64,000 bases of DNA, taken from the NCBI GenBank assembly GCA_903839675.1, contig CAIMDB010000028.1:124001-188000 (forward strand), given 5' to 3'. A model generated the notes under the pieces. It was not told the DNA's origin, ran no database searches, and saw only the letters and a list, made by a program, of their open reading frames with translations. This document shows positions 1 to 8,112 of the stretch, in pieces (position 1 is the stretch's first letter; every line of letters begins with the position of its first letter). The position numbers and the translations under genes are program-made. Source of the stretch: an uncultured Sphingomonadales bacterium (GTDB lineage Bacteria; Pseudomonadota; Alphaproteobacteria; Sphingomonadales; Sphingomonadaceae).

Positions 1-110
1 AAAAATACCGCCATTATGATTTTAATTTAACGTCATTCCGCCGTTTTATATTAAAATCACTATGGTTTTTATTTAATAGTCACTTTGGCATCATTGTGCG
101 CTACACCTCA
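1..110. promoter_or_regulatory. AT-rich leader with an inverted repeat
   Basis: This stretch is far richer in A and T than the rest of the window. It holds a perfect 10-base inverted repeat, TGATTTTAAT (17-26) and ATTAAAATCA (50-59), separated by 23 bases. I see no credible gene in the first 284 bases. The feature could be an upstream regulatory site for the gene starting at 285, or the tail of something to the left of the window. The repeat is seen directly; its role is a guess. Confidence 0.3.
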
Positions 111-284
111 TTTCGGCATGGATGAAGACCGCTACTTCGCGAGAGGTGACGGGGGTCAGGCGAGCAGGTCCGTCGAGCGCGCGTCGTCCGGCAACGCATG
201 TGCTGATTCTGCAACACTGGCTTCTGCCCTTCGTTTCCGGCACATCATCAGCGAGAAACAAACCTTGTTTGAGAAGAGGGCCTG

Positions 285-818
285 ATGCGCACGATCAAGA
301 CAATCGCACTCCTTCCGTTCTGCCTGTTCGGAGCCACGCCAGCCGGTGCTGCAGATGCTAAGGGCGCGCGCCCCGCGATATTTCAGAAGCTTGTCGATTG
401 CCGGGCGCAACAAGACGCAGCACTTCGCCTCGCCTGTTACGATGCGCAGGTTGCTGCGCTGGATGATGCCGAAACGAAGAAGGAACTCGTCGTCGTCGAT
501 AAGGCACAGGTGAAGCAGGCCCGCAAAAGTCTGTTCGGCTTTTCCCTGCCCAAAATCTCGCTCTTTGAAGGGGGAGATACGGATCAGGATGAAGAAGACC
601 TGAAAGTGCTGGACACGACTGTGTCCGGCGCACGGCAGATGAACGACGGCAATTGGCGTATCCAGCTGGCCGACGGCGTCTACTGGCGTCAGATGGAGGC
701 GAAGGACATTTTCCCGCCAAAGGCTGGCGACAAGATCAACATCCGCCGGGCCTCCATGGGCAGCTATCTGGCGAGCATCAATGGACGCTCCGCCTTCCGC
801 ATCAAACGCGAGAACTAA
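285..818 (+). CDS. Exported protein of unknown function, 177 aa
   Basis: The product starts with a signal peptide (about residues 1-22, ending AGA before AD), so it is probably periplasmic. After it comes a short segment with two cysteines, C39 and C51, in the pattern CRAQQDAALRLACYD. I have seen similar cysteine spacing in small secreted proteobacterial proteins, but I cannot name this family. The C-terminal half is predicted beta-rich and basic. A purine-rich stretch (GAGG) sits a few bases before the ATG. The gene is followed 48 bases later by pdxH on the same strand and may be co-transcribed with it. The reading frame is well supported; no function is assigned. Confidence 0.75.
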   Translation: MRTIKTIALLPFCLFGATPAGAADAKGARPAIFQKLVDCRAQQDAALRLACYDAQVAALDDAETKKELVVVDKAQVKQARKSLFGFSLPKISLFEGGDTDQDEEDLKVLDTTVSGARQMNDGNWRIQLADGVYWRQMEAKDIFPPKAGDKINIRRASMGSYLASINGRSAFRIKREN

Positions 819-866
819 TCCCATCGCCTCTGGCCTCGGATGTCGTGCAGGCGTAAGGCGCTCACC

Positions 867-1442
867 ATGACTGAACCGTTTGACCTGTTCGACATCTGGT
901 ACCGCGCCGCGCGTGAGACTGAGATCAATGATTCCAATGCGATGGCGCTCGCCACGGCAGACGCCGACGGCCGGCCCAGCGTCCGGATGGTGCTGCTCAA
1001 AGGCTATAACGCCCGGGGCTTCGTGTTTTACACCAACCAGCGCAGCCGCAAGGGCGGGCAACTTCAGGCGAATGGCCATGTCGCGCTGCTGTTCCACTGG
1101 AAATCAAAACGTCAGCAGATCCGCATTGAGGGACCGGTCGCGCAGGTCAACGCAGCGGAAGCGGACGCCTATTTCGCATCGCGCGGGCGGGACTCGCAGC
1201 TTGGCGCTTGGGCGTCGCTCCAGTCCGAAACGCTGGACCGGCGCGAGACCTTTGAGGCCAGCTTTGAAGATGTGCGCGCCAGATTTGAAGGGCAAGACGT
1301 GCCCCGCCCACCCCATTGGGGCGGCTACCGCGTGACACCCGAACGGATGGAGTTTTGGGAAGACCGCGAGCATCGCCTCCACCATCGCCGCCTTTTCCTG
1401 CGCAGCGCAGACAGCTGGAGCGAAAGCCTGCTCTACCCGTGA
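867..1442 (+). CDS. pdxH: Pyridoxamine 5'-phosphate oxidase
   Basis: This FMN enzyme oxidises pyridoxamine or pyridoxine 5'-phosphate to pyridoxal 5'-phosphate in the cytoplasm, the last step of vitamin B6 synthesis and salvage. The 191-residue product carries the family's RMVLLKG strand and FYTNQRSRKG segment for FMN phosphate binding, the QIRIEG strand, the SRxRxSQLGAWAS-like substrate loop (here ASRGRDSQLGAWAS) and a C-terminal domain with WGGYRVTPERMEFW and RLHHR. Length is usual for the family. I chose the ATG giving MTEPFDLFD; an in-frame ATG nine codons upstream adds a basic, unconserved stretch. The stop codon overlaps the GTG start of the next gene as GTGA, suggesting translational coupling. 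Confidence 0.95.
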   Translation: MTEPFDLFDIWYRAARETEINDSNAMALATADADGRPSVRMVLLKGYNARGFVFYTNQRSRKGGQLQANGHVALLFHWKSKRQQIRIEGPVAQVNAAEADAYFASRGRDSQLGAWASLQSETLDRRETFEASFEDVRARFEGQDVPRPPHWGGYRVTPERMEFWEDREHRLHHRRLFLRSADSWSESLLYP

Positions 1443-2374
1443 CACAGGCTGCATCTGCGGCGGCTCCCGCCCCGCTCTCAACGGCAGAACGCGGCAAGCT
1501 AACGGCTCGCGCAGCGGCGGCCAGCATCACGATGGCCGTCAGCCTGCTCGGCCTGAAGGTCTGGGCGGCCATTGCCACGGGCTCCGTGTCGGTCCTCGGC
1601 TCTCTGGCTGACACGGGGCTGGACGTGCTCGCGTCGGTTATCACCTTCTATGCGGTGCGGCTGGCGGCTGAGCCCGCCGATGACCAGCATGGTTTTGGCC
1701 ACGGCAAGGCAGAGGCGATCGCCGCCCTGTTCCAAACCTTCCTGATTATCACATCGGCCATTGGCATCGGCTGGCGCGGGATTAGCCGGATCGGGTCCGG
1801 GCATGAGCCGCAGGCTCCTGAACTCGGGATCATCGTCTCAGTCATCGCGATTGTCGGGACGCTCGCCCTTGTGGCCTATCAGCGCCACATCGTGAAGCAG
1901 ACCGGCTCTATCGCCATTGCGGCAGACAGGGCGCATTATACCAGTGACCTGCTGCTCAACGGGTCCGTGATTGCAGCCCTGGTGCTGGATTCCATTCTGG
2001 ATTTACGCGGCGCGGATCCTGTGTTCGGCGTCGCCATTGCCGCTTGGCTTGCATGGTCCGCCTTTCAGGTGGCCCGCACCTCCATTGACCAATTGATGGA
2101 CAAGGAATGGCCCGAGGAAAAGCGGCTCCGCTTCCTTGCGTTAGCGGACTCGCACCCCGAACTGCGCGGCATCCATGATTTGCGCACCCGCACCAGCGGC
2201 ACGTCTGACTTTGTCCAGTTCCACGTCTGGGTCGACCCAGCGATGACGGTATCCGAAGCCCACCGCGTCATGGACGAGATTGAGGCGAAGCTGATGGCCG
2301 AGTTTCCGGGCACCGAGGTGATCATCCACCCCGACCCCGATGGCCACCCGGCCGAAGAGCGCGGCGAGCTTTAG
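1439..2374 (+). CDS. Cation diffusion facilitator, FieF-like metal exporter
   Basis: An inner-membrane antiporter of the cation diffusion facilitator family that expels Zn(II) or Fe(II) in exchange for protons. The 311 residues show several hydrophobic helices and the metal-site signatures of the FieF branch: ADTGLD in the second helix, the loop HGFGHGKAE, and HYTSD in the fifth helix, where FieF has HYQSD. A cytoplasmic ferredoxin-like domain follows (from about residue 215), with conserved histidines. The start is taken as the GTG overlapping the pdxH stop (GTGA); the open frame extends 41 codons further upstream but inside pdxH. Substrate choice between zinc and iron cannot be settled from sequence. 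Confidence 0.9.
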   Translation: MTQAASAAAPAPLSTAERGKLTARAAAASITMAVSLLGLKVWAAIATGSVSVLGSLADTGLDVLASVITFYAVRLAAEPADDQHGFGHGKAEAIAALFQTFLIITSAIGIGWRGISRIGSGHEPQAPELGIIVSVIAIVGTLALVAYQRHIVKQTGSIAIAADRAHYTSDLLLNGSVIAALVLDSILDLRGADPVFGVAIAAWLAWSAFQVARTSIDQLMDKEWPEEKRLRFLALADSHPELRGIHDLRTRTSGTSDFVQFHVWVDPAMTVSEAHRVMDEIEAKLMAEFPGTEVIIHPDPDGHPAEERGEL

Positions 2375-3252
2375 GCGGCGGCGAAGGCCGCCATCTGCGC
2401 CTGTGCCTTGCGGCTTTCGGGGAAGGTGAAGATCGGCCAGTCGTGGATCATGCCGTCCATCTCGTGATAGTCGACCGAGGGCAGCTTCCCCTTCAGCGCG
2501 CGCGCATCAACGACCAATATGTCGCTCCCGCCGCCGAACGACAGGATGGGAGGCAGGCCCGACCAATCGGCATGGATTGGGCTGACCCGCGGGTCTGAGA
2601 CATCCGCCGCACCTGCATAAAGCCGACCTGCATCGCGGAGGCCGGGGATGGTGAGGATCGCATCGCGCTTTTCGATTGCCGGCTGATCGGGGTGCGACGG
2701 GTCTCCATTGAGCCAGGGGCAAATGAGGATGAGCTTAGACGGCAGCGCCAGCCCTGCATCGCGCGCGGCGATCACGGTCGCCGCTGTCAGCCCGGCGCCT
2801 GCGGAATCGCCTGCCATCAGGAACGGTGCTCCGGCCTGCTTGGCAAGAAAATCTTTGTAGAATGAGAGGGCAAAGCCCGTCGTGCCTGCCACATCATGCG
2901 CCGGGGCCAGCGGATAGAGTGGGGCCACAATACGCCACCCATGTGTTTCCGCCATGTGCGCCATAAATGCCCAATGCGCGTCTGCCGCGGGATACACATA
3001 GCCGCCGCCATGCCAGTAGAGCACCGTTGCCGTCGGCGCCGTAGCCTTGGGGGCGAATTCCCAGACCGTGCACCCGTCAAACGATGTGTGCGAGATGGCG
3101 TGGCTTTGTTGCAGCTTTGCAGACGGCGCACTCGGCGTGGCGGCTGCTTTGGCGATAAAGGCGGCCATGCTGGGTCCGCCTGCAAACATCTTCCGGAACA
3201 GGCCGGTCTTGCGCAGGACAAACGAAATGATGCGGGTTGATAAAGCAGGCAT
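2371..3252 (-). CDS. Alpha/beta hydrolase, hormone-sensitive lipase type
   Basis: A 293-residue esterase or lipase of the hormone-sensitive lipase group. It has the oxyanion-hole motif HGGGY, the nucleophile elbow GDSAG, an aspartate in GGGSDILVVDAR, and a C-terminal histidine in HDWPIF, so the catalytic triad is complete. No signal peptide is obvious, although the N-terminus (FVLRKTGLFRKMF) is amphipathic. The chosen ATG lies eight bases after a strong GGAGG; the upstream ATG is too close to it and the TTG before that includes the ribosome site. The gene converges with the metal exporter and their stop codons overlap. The substrate is unknown. Confidence 0.85.
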   Translation of the reverse strand: MPALSTRIISFVLRKTGLFRKMFAGGPSMAAFIAKAAATPSAPSAKLQQSHAISHTSFDGCTVWEFAPKATAPTATVLYWHGGGYVYPAADAHWAFMAHMAETHGWRIVAPLYPLAPAHDVAGTTGFALSFYKDFLAKQAGAPFLMAGDSAGAGLTAATVIAARDAGLALPSKLILICPWLNGDPSHPDQPAIEKRDAILTIPGLRDAGRLYAGAADVSDPRVSPIHADWSGLPPILSFGGGSDILVVDARALKGKLPSVDYHEMDGMIHDWPIFTFPESRKAQAQMAAFAAA

Positions 3253-3299
3253 GGACATCCCCTCCAAATCGCCTGCTGCCCCGTCTGGAAATGCGGAGG

Positions 3300-4409
3300 T
3301 CAGGCGGCAGCGACCTCTATGGCACGTTGCGTTTCGGCAATCCAGCCGCCGCCAAGCACCTGATCTCCATCAAAAAGGACGGCCGCCTGCCCCGGTGCCA
3401 CCCCATATTCCGGGCCCTCAAATGTCAGCCATTCGCCCTGCATACGCGCGGGCACCGGCTTTGACAGAGACCGGACCTTGGCCATCAGGGGCCGCCCTTC
3501 GACCGCGCCAAGCCAATTGGGATCTACAATGCGCGCCGCGGACACAGCAAGCGCCGCCTTTGGCCCCACAATCACCTGCTGCGCCGCGGGGTCCAGCCGG
3601 ACAACATAAAGCGGCTCGACCAAACCACCCAGTTCCAGTCCGCGCCTTTGGCCGACGGTATAATGGATCAGCCCCTTGTGACGGCCCAATTCGCGGCCTT
3701 CCATGTCGACGATTGCGCCGTCGCTTTCGGCATCCGGACGCACCTTGCGGACAACGCTGGCATAGTCGCCATTGGGCACAAAGCAGATGTCCTGGCTGTC
3801 GGGCTTCATGGCGACGCCCAGCCCCATCTCCTGCGCGATCGAGCGGACATCCGCCTTGGGCATGCCGCCGAGCGGGAAGCGCAGATAATCGAGCTGGTCC
3901 GCCGTTGTCGCAAACAGGAAATAGCTCTGGTCGCGCGCTGGGTCGATTGACCTGTGGAGCTCAGCCCCCGACGGGCCTTCCACACGCCGCACATAATGAC
4001 CCGTCGCCAGACAATCGGCACCTAAGTCTTTGGCGAGACGAAACAGATCGGTGAACTTCACGCCCATATTGCAGCGGACGCAGGGGATGGGCGTCCGGCC
4101 GTTCATATATTCATCGGCGAACTGTTCGATAACCGAATCCCGAAACCGGCTTTCATGATCAAAAACATAATGGGCGATGCCCAGCCGGTCGCAAACTGCG
4201 CGCGCATCGCGGATGTCTTGGCCCGCGCAACAGCTGCCGACCCGGTTGACCGCCGCGCCATGATCATAAAGCTGCAGGGTGATCCCAATGGTCTCCGCAC
4301 CCGTCCGCGCGGCGAGGGCCGCGACGACAGAGGAGTCCACGCCGCCCGACATCGCGACCACGATACGGCGGGCCTTGGCTGGGCCATCAAGTTGAAAAAG
4401 GTCAAACAT
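3300..4409 (-). CDS. mnmA: tRNA-specific 2-thiouridylase MnmA
   Basis: MnmA puts sulfur on the 2-position of wobble uridine 34 in tRNAs for Lys, Glu and Gln, using ATP and persulfide sulfur. The 369-residue product has the PP-loop SGGVDSS near residue 20, the [11 protein letters not shown] segment, the [11 protein letters not shown] motif containing the first catalytic cysteine, and the second in [13 protein letters not shown] and the C-terminal beta-barrel region ([12 protein letters not shown]) are also typical. Length matches the family. It sits 47 bases from the hydrolase start on the same strand, so the two may share a transcript, and is divergent from the small gene at 4498. Confidence 0.96.
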   Translation of the reverse strand: MFDLFQLDGPAKARRIVVAMSGGVDSSVVAALAARTGAETIGITLQLYDHGAAVNRVGSCCAGQDIRDARAVCDRLGIAHYVFDHESRFRDSVIEQFADEYMNGRTPIPCVRCNMGVKFTDLFRLAKDLGADCLATGHYVRRVEGPSGAELHRSIDPARDQSYFLFATTADQLDYLRFPLGGMPKADVRSIAQEMGLGVAMKPDSQDICFVPNGDYASVVRKVRPDAESDGAIVDMEGRELGRHKGLIHYTVGQRRGLELGGLVEPLYVVRLDPAAQQVIVGPKAALAVSAARIVDPNWLGAVEGRPLMAKVRSLSKPVPARMQGEWLTFEGPEYGVAPGQAAVLFDGDQVLGGGWIAETQRAIEVAAA

Positions 4410-4497
4410 CGATCGCGGACATAGTGTGGTTGCGCGCCATTTGCAGCATCAAAGGGAATTTACCTGAGATTCAGGCCTTTATGACAAATGCGGGCTC

Positions 4498-4767
4498 ATG
4501 AACATGGAATTTCCCCGCCGCACAGCCCGCCAAAGCAAAGCGCGGCCTAAGAAAATTGAACTGCCCAGCCTGCTTGCCACCATTTCGGCGCAGCAGGCCA
4601 CCACGCCAACGGCGCGGATTCAGGCCAAAGCTGCAGCAATGGCCAAGGCATCGGCTGAAACCGCTGCCGATATGGATGCAATTGCGCCGAAAAAGGGCGA
4701 TTCGCCGCGCGAAAATTCACCAAGTTTCAACCGTTTGGCGGCCAATCTCCTAACAGGACGCACATGA
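4498..4767 (+). CDS. Small basic protein of unknown function, 89 aa
   Basis: A short open frame starting ATG, divergent from mnmA. The product is rich in alanine, lysine and arginine, with an N-terminal basic patch (RRTARQSKARPKK) and no membrane segment. I recognise no family. Base composition and the third-position pattern look like those of neighbouring genes, and no better frame covers this stretch, so it is plausible as a real gene, but there is no strong ribosome site and I give it moderate confidence. It could be a nucleic-acid binding protein given its charge; this is a guess. Confidence 0.4.
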   Translation: MNMEFPRRTARQSKARPKKIELPSLLATISAQQATTPTARIQAKAAAMAKASAETAADMDAIAPKKGDSPRENSPSFNRLAANLLTGRT

Positions 4768-4820
4768 AGATGACCGCAAAATTTACCTTGGCATTTTAGC
4801 GATCTTTCAACCGGTGGTGT

Positions 4821-4837
4821 TTAAGTGGGGTTGTAAC
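4821..4837 (+). promoter_or_regulatory. CtrA-like half sites before sciP (weak)
   Basis: TTAA at 4821-4824 and GTAAC at 4833-4837 lie about 40 bases before the sciP start. The known CtrA site is TTAA-N7-TTAAC; here the spacing is eight and one base differs. In Caulobacter the sciP promoter is CtrA-activated, so the position is suggestive, but the match is imperfect. Confidence 0.25.
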
Positions 4838-4874
4838 AAGAGAAAACGGGTCTGGACCCGGCTTTGAGGTAAGA

Positions 4875-5174
4875 ATGATCGAAAACCAGAAAATCCGTCC
4901 GGCACAAGTCATTGGCCCACTTGGGGAACCACTGACGCTCGACAGTTTGCCGCCGCCGTCAACAACCCGCTGGGTTGTCCGCCGGAAGGCAGAAGTCGTC
5001 GCAGCAGTGAACGGTGGCCTGCTGACCGTGGACGAAGTCTGCGAACGTTATAGCCTCACCCTGGAAGAATTTGCCGGTTGGCAGCGTGCAATCGACCGTT
5101 CGGGCATGCCCGGGCTGCGCGTCACCCGTATCCAGCACTATAAGAGCCTTTACGAGCGCCAGCAGCGCTTCTGA
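4875..5174 (+). CDS. sciP: DUF1153 protein, SciP-like CtrA inhibitor
   Basis: A 99-residue helix-turn-helix protein of the DUF1153 family. In Caulobacter crescentus the homologue SciP binds the master regulator CtrA and blocks its transcription activation, restricting CtrA-dependent genes to one part of the cell cycle. The sequence shows the family core: the RWVVRRKAEVVAAV helix, GGLLTVDEVCERY as the helix-turn-helix, and SLTLEEFAGWQRAID. The C-terminus (GLRVTRIQHY) is also typical. Function here is by homology; in sphingomonads the exact CtrA target set differs. The gene appears to stand alone with its own promoter. Confidence 0.85.
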   Translation: MIENQKIRPAQVIGPLGEPLTLDSLPPPSTTRWVVRRKAEVVAAVNGGLLTVDEVCERYSLTLEEFAGWQRAIDRSGMPGLRVTRIQHYKSLYERQQRF

Positions 5175-5293
5175 CGGCTTCATTCCAAAACAGAAGTGGG
5201 CGGCGCAGGGCAAACCTGTTGCCGCCCGTTTCCGTTTTGGGGCGTTACTTTACGGCTGTTGATCCCCTCCCCAACCGCGGCTAGGCACGCTGC

Positions 5294-5551
5294 ATGACCA
5301 ATTTCCTTGTCCTTCTTGTGATCGGCGCCGCTTTGGGGTGGCTGGCCACGGCAGCGCGACGCGCCTTTGGACAAGGCGAAATGCTGGTCAATCTGATTGG
5401 CGGAGCGGCAGGCAGCTTCGCCCTTGGGCTCACCGCCAATGGCAAGGGGCTATACGCCGGGCTTTCAGCCGCCGGTTATGCCGGGGCTGTTGCAGGCGCC
5501 ATAGCCGCGCTCGGGCTGCTTACCCTCGCCCGCCACTGGCGCCCGCGCTGA
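5294..5551 (+). CDS. Small membrane protein of unknown function, 85 aa
   Basis: Three hydrophobic segments (about residues 4-20, 31-48 and 58-79) separated by short loops predict a small inner-membrane protein. The glycine-rich helices (NLIGGAAGSFALGL) resemble the GlsB/YeaQ transglycosylase-associated group, which also occurs nearby at 6373-6654, but the resemblance is loose. The ATG is 11 bases after a GC-rich stretch without a clear ribosome site. It converges with the SIMPL-domain gene with only three bases between stop codons. Gene call fairly sure; function unknown. Confidence 0.65.
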   Translation: MTNFLVLLVIGAALGWLATAARRAFGQGEMLVNLIGGAAGSFALGLTANGKGLYAGLSAAGYAGAVAGAIAALGLLTLARHWRPR

Positions 5552-5554
5552 CCG

Positions 5555-6277
5555 TCAATTCAGCTCAAAAACCACGGAAACGCTGACGCCAATCGACTGC
5601 TCACCGGGGGCAATATCCGTTTTCTCGGCAGCAGACGCCGCCATGGCCATCCGCGCCATGGGCATCGGCATTGGCGAATAATCGACCGACTCGCTGATCG
5701 AGAGGACCCGCTTCACCTGCAGTCCGGTGGCTTTGGCGTAGAGCGCGGCACGGGCCTGCAGCGTCTTGATGGCATCCAGCCGAGCCTTGTCCTGCGCGGC
5801 CTGCGGCGATTCGACCTCGAGCATCGGGCCGTTGATCTGGTTTGCCCCCTGCTTCACCAATGCGTCGAGCACCTGCCCGCTTTTGCCAATGTCGCGGAAC
5901 CGGACCGAAACTGTGTTGCTGGCCTGATAACCCGTGATGACCGGCGCCTCATTGTTATTGTAGCGATATTGCGGTGAAAGGCTGACTGAGGTCGTCTGAA
6001 TATCTTTTTCGGCGATGCCAGCTTGCTTGAGCGCAGCAAACACGCGGGACATCCGAGCCGCATTTTCGCGCATCGCGCCGGACGCATCAACCGATTGGGT
6101 GACGACGCCTGCGGATACGACGGCGATATCCGGGGTCACGCGGACGTCACCGCGCGCCTGGAGCTCAAGACGTGTACCAATAATCTGTGCGGGAGCAGTA
6201 CTTTGTGCAGACACGGCCGAAGCGGCGGCCATCGCCGTCGCCGCGGCGACAGCCTTTGCAAATTTGCGTTTCATCAT
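5555..6277 (-). CDS. SIMPL-domain (DUF541) periplasmic protein
   Basis: A 240-residue protein with an N-terminal signal peptide (basic MKRK, hydrophobic Ala-rich core, cut near VSAQ) followed by a SIMPL/DUF541 domain. The domain shows the usual LQARGDVRVTPDIAVVSAGV strand near the start, RYNNNEAPVITGYQASNTV in the middle, and SVSVVFEL at the C-terminus. Related periplasmic proteins (for example YggE) have been linked to oxidative stress, and some family members form oligomeric channels; no enzymatic activity is established. It lies downstream of the YeaQ-like gene on the same strand, with a hairpin between them. Confidence 0.88.
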   Translation of the reverse strand: MMKRKFAKAVAAATAMAAASAVSAQSTAPAQIIGTRLELQARGDVRVTPDIAVVSAGVVTQSVDASGAMRENAARMSRVFAALKQAGIAEKDIQTTSVSLSPQYRYNNNEAPVITGYQASNTVSVRFRDIGKSGQVLDALVKQGANQINGPMLEVESPQAAQDKARLDAIKTLQARAALYAKATGLQVKRVLSISESVDYSPMPMPMARMAMAASAAEKTDIAPGEQSIGVSVSVVFELN

Positions 6278-6311
6278 CTGGTCTCCTTCATACAGTCAGC
6301 CCAAAAACACC

Positions 6312-6344
6312 AGGCCGGCCAGTGCTGCGTGCACCGGCCGGCCT
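6312..6344 (-). terminator. Strong hairpin between two co-directional genes
   Basis: AGGCCGGCC (6312-6320) and GGCCGGCCT (6336-6344) pair perfectly, and the loop contains a further GTG/CAC pairing. It lies between the YeaQ-like gene and the SIMPL gene. There is no long U-tract, so it could be a weak terminator, a processing site or an attenuator that separates expression of the two genes. Confidence 0.45.
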
Positions 6345-6372
6345 GCACCGAGCCTGAATAAGCGCAAGGTCG

Positions 6373-6654
6373 TTAGGCGGCAGGGCCGCTGCCGGCGCCG
6401 TTGAATTTGCGATAAACGAACAAGAGAATGATCGAGCCAATCACAGCTCCGATGAAGCCAGCACCTTCACCCGCCTCATACCATCCGGTCAGCGTGCCCA
6501 GCAGCGTCACGAGCAAGGCGCCCGCAATACCCAGAAGAATCGTCACGATCAGCCCGCCCGGGTCCTTGCCCGGCATAATCCATTTACCCACCGCACCGGC
6601 CAAACCGCCGATGATGATGGTCATGATCCAGCCATGTCCTGCAAATATCTCCAT
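6373..6654 (-). CDS. GlsB/YeaQ/YmgE family membrane protein
   Basis: A 93-residue protein with three predicted transmembrane helices. It carries the family pattern IIGGLAGAVGKWIMPGKDPGG followed by an alternating glycine-rich helix (TILLGIAGALLVTLLG) and a last helix (FIGAVIGSIILLFVYRKF). Members of this family are induced by stress in several bacteria, but their molecular activity is not known. The start is the ATG giving MEIFAGHG. An open frame continues far upstream but that part is not conserved-looking. The promoter region is the 262-base divergent gap shared with the efflux adaptor. Confidence 0.88.
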   Translation of the reverse strand: MEIFAGHGWIMTIIIGGLAGAVGKWIMPGKDPGGLIVTILLGIAGALLVTLLGTLTGWYEAGEGAGFIGAVIGSIILLFVYRKFNGAGSGPAA

Positions 6655-6916
6655 GGTCTCTCTCCCCAAGAGTGTGGCGAAGGCGCAACACTTGCCTCCG
6701 AACTGGCATCGTCGAGCCAAAGGAGGCCTCTGACAAGCCCAAATCGACCAAACATGCCCCTTCGGACGCTTGCGATTTTGGCTGCACTGTCGCAAATAGC
6801 TGATACGGCAAGGGGATGGCGCGCCGTAAACGCCTTGTGCCGGGTGAGTTATTACGATAATACACCGGTCAGACCAGAGACTCAGCCTGCACTGGCAGGC
6901 CGAAAGCGGAACTAGA

Positions 6917-8101
6917 ATGAACCTCGAAACGACGTTTGCGCGCCACGCAGAACCAGTGGACCTGTCCGACGATGCGGCAGAAGCGGCGGCGCGCAAGCGC
7001 AAGCGCTGGTTGATCATCGGCGGCATTGTCGCAGCCCTGCTCCTGATCGCCTATATCGCCTCCAAGGCAATGAGCGGCGGCGCAGCTGGGGACAAAGAAG
7101 GCCAGAAGCAGGCTCCTTCCGTTACCGTGGTCATTCCCGGGTCTAGCATGGTTCAAAGCACGATCAGCGCGACGGGCTCTCTTGCCGCGCGGCGTGAAAT
7201 GCCGGTCGGCGCCGTTGGCGAAGGCGGCATGGTGACCCGCGTTTTTGTTGATGCGGGTGACTGGGTATCGCAGGGTCAAGTGCTCGCCAGCGTGGACCGT
7301 CAGGTTCAGGCGCAGCAGTCCGCGTCGCTCGGCGCCCAGATCCGCGTGGCTCAGGCCGACGCCAGCCTTGCCCAGAACGAATTGGATCGGGCCAAGACAC
7401 TTGCCGAGCGTGGCTTCATTTCGAAGGCCGATATTGACCGTCGCACGGCCCAGCGCGATGCCGCTTTGGCGCGGTTGAACGTGGCGCGCGCGCAGTTTGG
7501 CGAAAACAGTGCCCGCATCGGACGCCTCGACATCCGGGCGCCTGCGTCAGGCCTCATCCTTTCCCGCAATGTTGAGCCGGGTCAGGTTGTCGGCGGCGGT
7601 GGCACCGTGCTGTTCCGCATCGCCAAGGGCGGCGAGATGGAATTGCGCGCCATGCTCTCCGAAGCGGACCTTGCCCGACTGTCCGTCGGCACCTCAGCAG
7701 AGGTCACGCCGGTTGGCACGACCAAGTCCTTCACCGGGCAAGTCTGGCAGATGCCGCCGGTCATCGATCCAACGACGCGTCAGGGTTCGGTGCGTATTGC
7801 GCTGGCCTATAATGAGGCGATCCGTCCCGGCGGCTTTGCGTCGACCTCCATCCGCTCCGGCGCGGCGCAGGCACCGATGTTGCCCGAATCCGCGGTACAG
7901 AGCGATGAGAAGGGCAATTACGTTTTTGTTGTGAATGCACAGAATAAGGTGGAACGTCGCGACGTGAAGATCGGTTCTGTCTCGGATGCGGGCATCACGA
8001 TCGCAACCGGGCTCACCGGGCGTGAACGCGTTGTGCTTACAGCAGGCGCCTTCCTCAACCCCGGCGAAAGTGTCGTTCCGGTCCGTCCTAAGTCGAACTG
8101 A
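6917..8101 (+). CDS. RND efflux periplasmic adaptor subunit
   Basis: A membrane fusion protein that links an inner-membrane RND pump to an outer-membrane channel. The 394 residues begin with a cytoplasmic N-terminus, one transmembrane anchor (about 31-48), then the lipoyl half-motif (VFVDAGDWVSQGQVLASVD), an alpha-helical hairpin (QIRVAQADASLAQNELDRAKTL onward, split by GFISKADID), the second lipoyl half (IRAPASGLILSRNVEPGQVV), a beta-barrel and a membrane-proximal domain. It lies 11 bases before the pump gene and must be co-expressed with it. No TolC-like outer-membrane gene is present in the window, so the channel is encoded elsewhere. Substrates are unknown. Confidence 0.92.
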   Translation: MNLETTFARHAEPVDLSDDAAEAAARKRKRWLIIGGIVAALLLIAYIASKAMSGGAAGDKEGQKQAPSVTVVIPGSSMVQSTISATGSLAARREMPVGAVGEGGMVTRVFVDAGDWVSQGQVLASVDRQVQAQQSASLGAQIRVAQADASLAQNELDRAKTLAERGFISKADIDRRTAQRDAALARLNVARAQFGENSARIGRLDIRAPASGLILSRNVEPGQVVGGGGTVLFRIAKGGEMELRAMLSEADLARLSVGTSAEVTPVGTTKSFTGQVWQMPPVIDPTTRQGSVRIALAYNEAIRPGGFASTSIRSGAAQAPMLPESAVQSDEKGNYVFVVNAQNKVERRDVKIGSVSDAGITIATGLTGRERVVLTAGAFLNPGESVVPVRPKSN

Positions 8102-8112
8102 GGCCAAGTCCC

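Noticed and set aside
156-1097. Long leftward open frame of 313 codons
   Set aside because: It lies antisense to two good genes (exported protein and pdxH), has no recognisable domain and shows the mirrored codon pattern of a shadow frame.
3047-4054. Rightward open frame of 335 codons opposite mnmA
   Set aside because: Crosses two genes in antisense, proline- and arginine-rich, no domain.
6655-7026. N-terminal extension of the YeaQ-like gene to 217 codons
   Set aside because: The extra part is unconserved in character and overlaps the efflux adaptor start; the ATG giving MEIFAGHG fits the family length.
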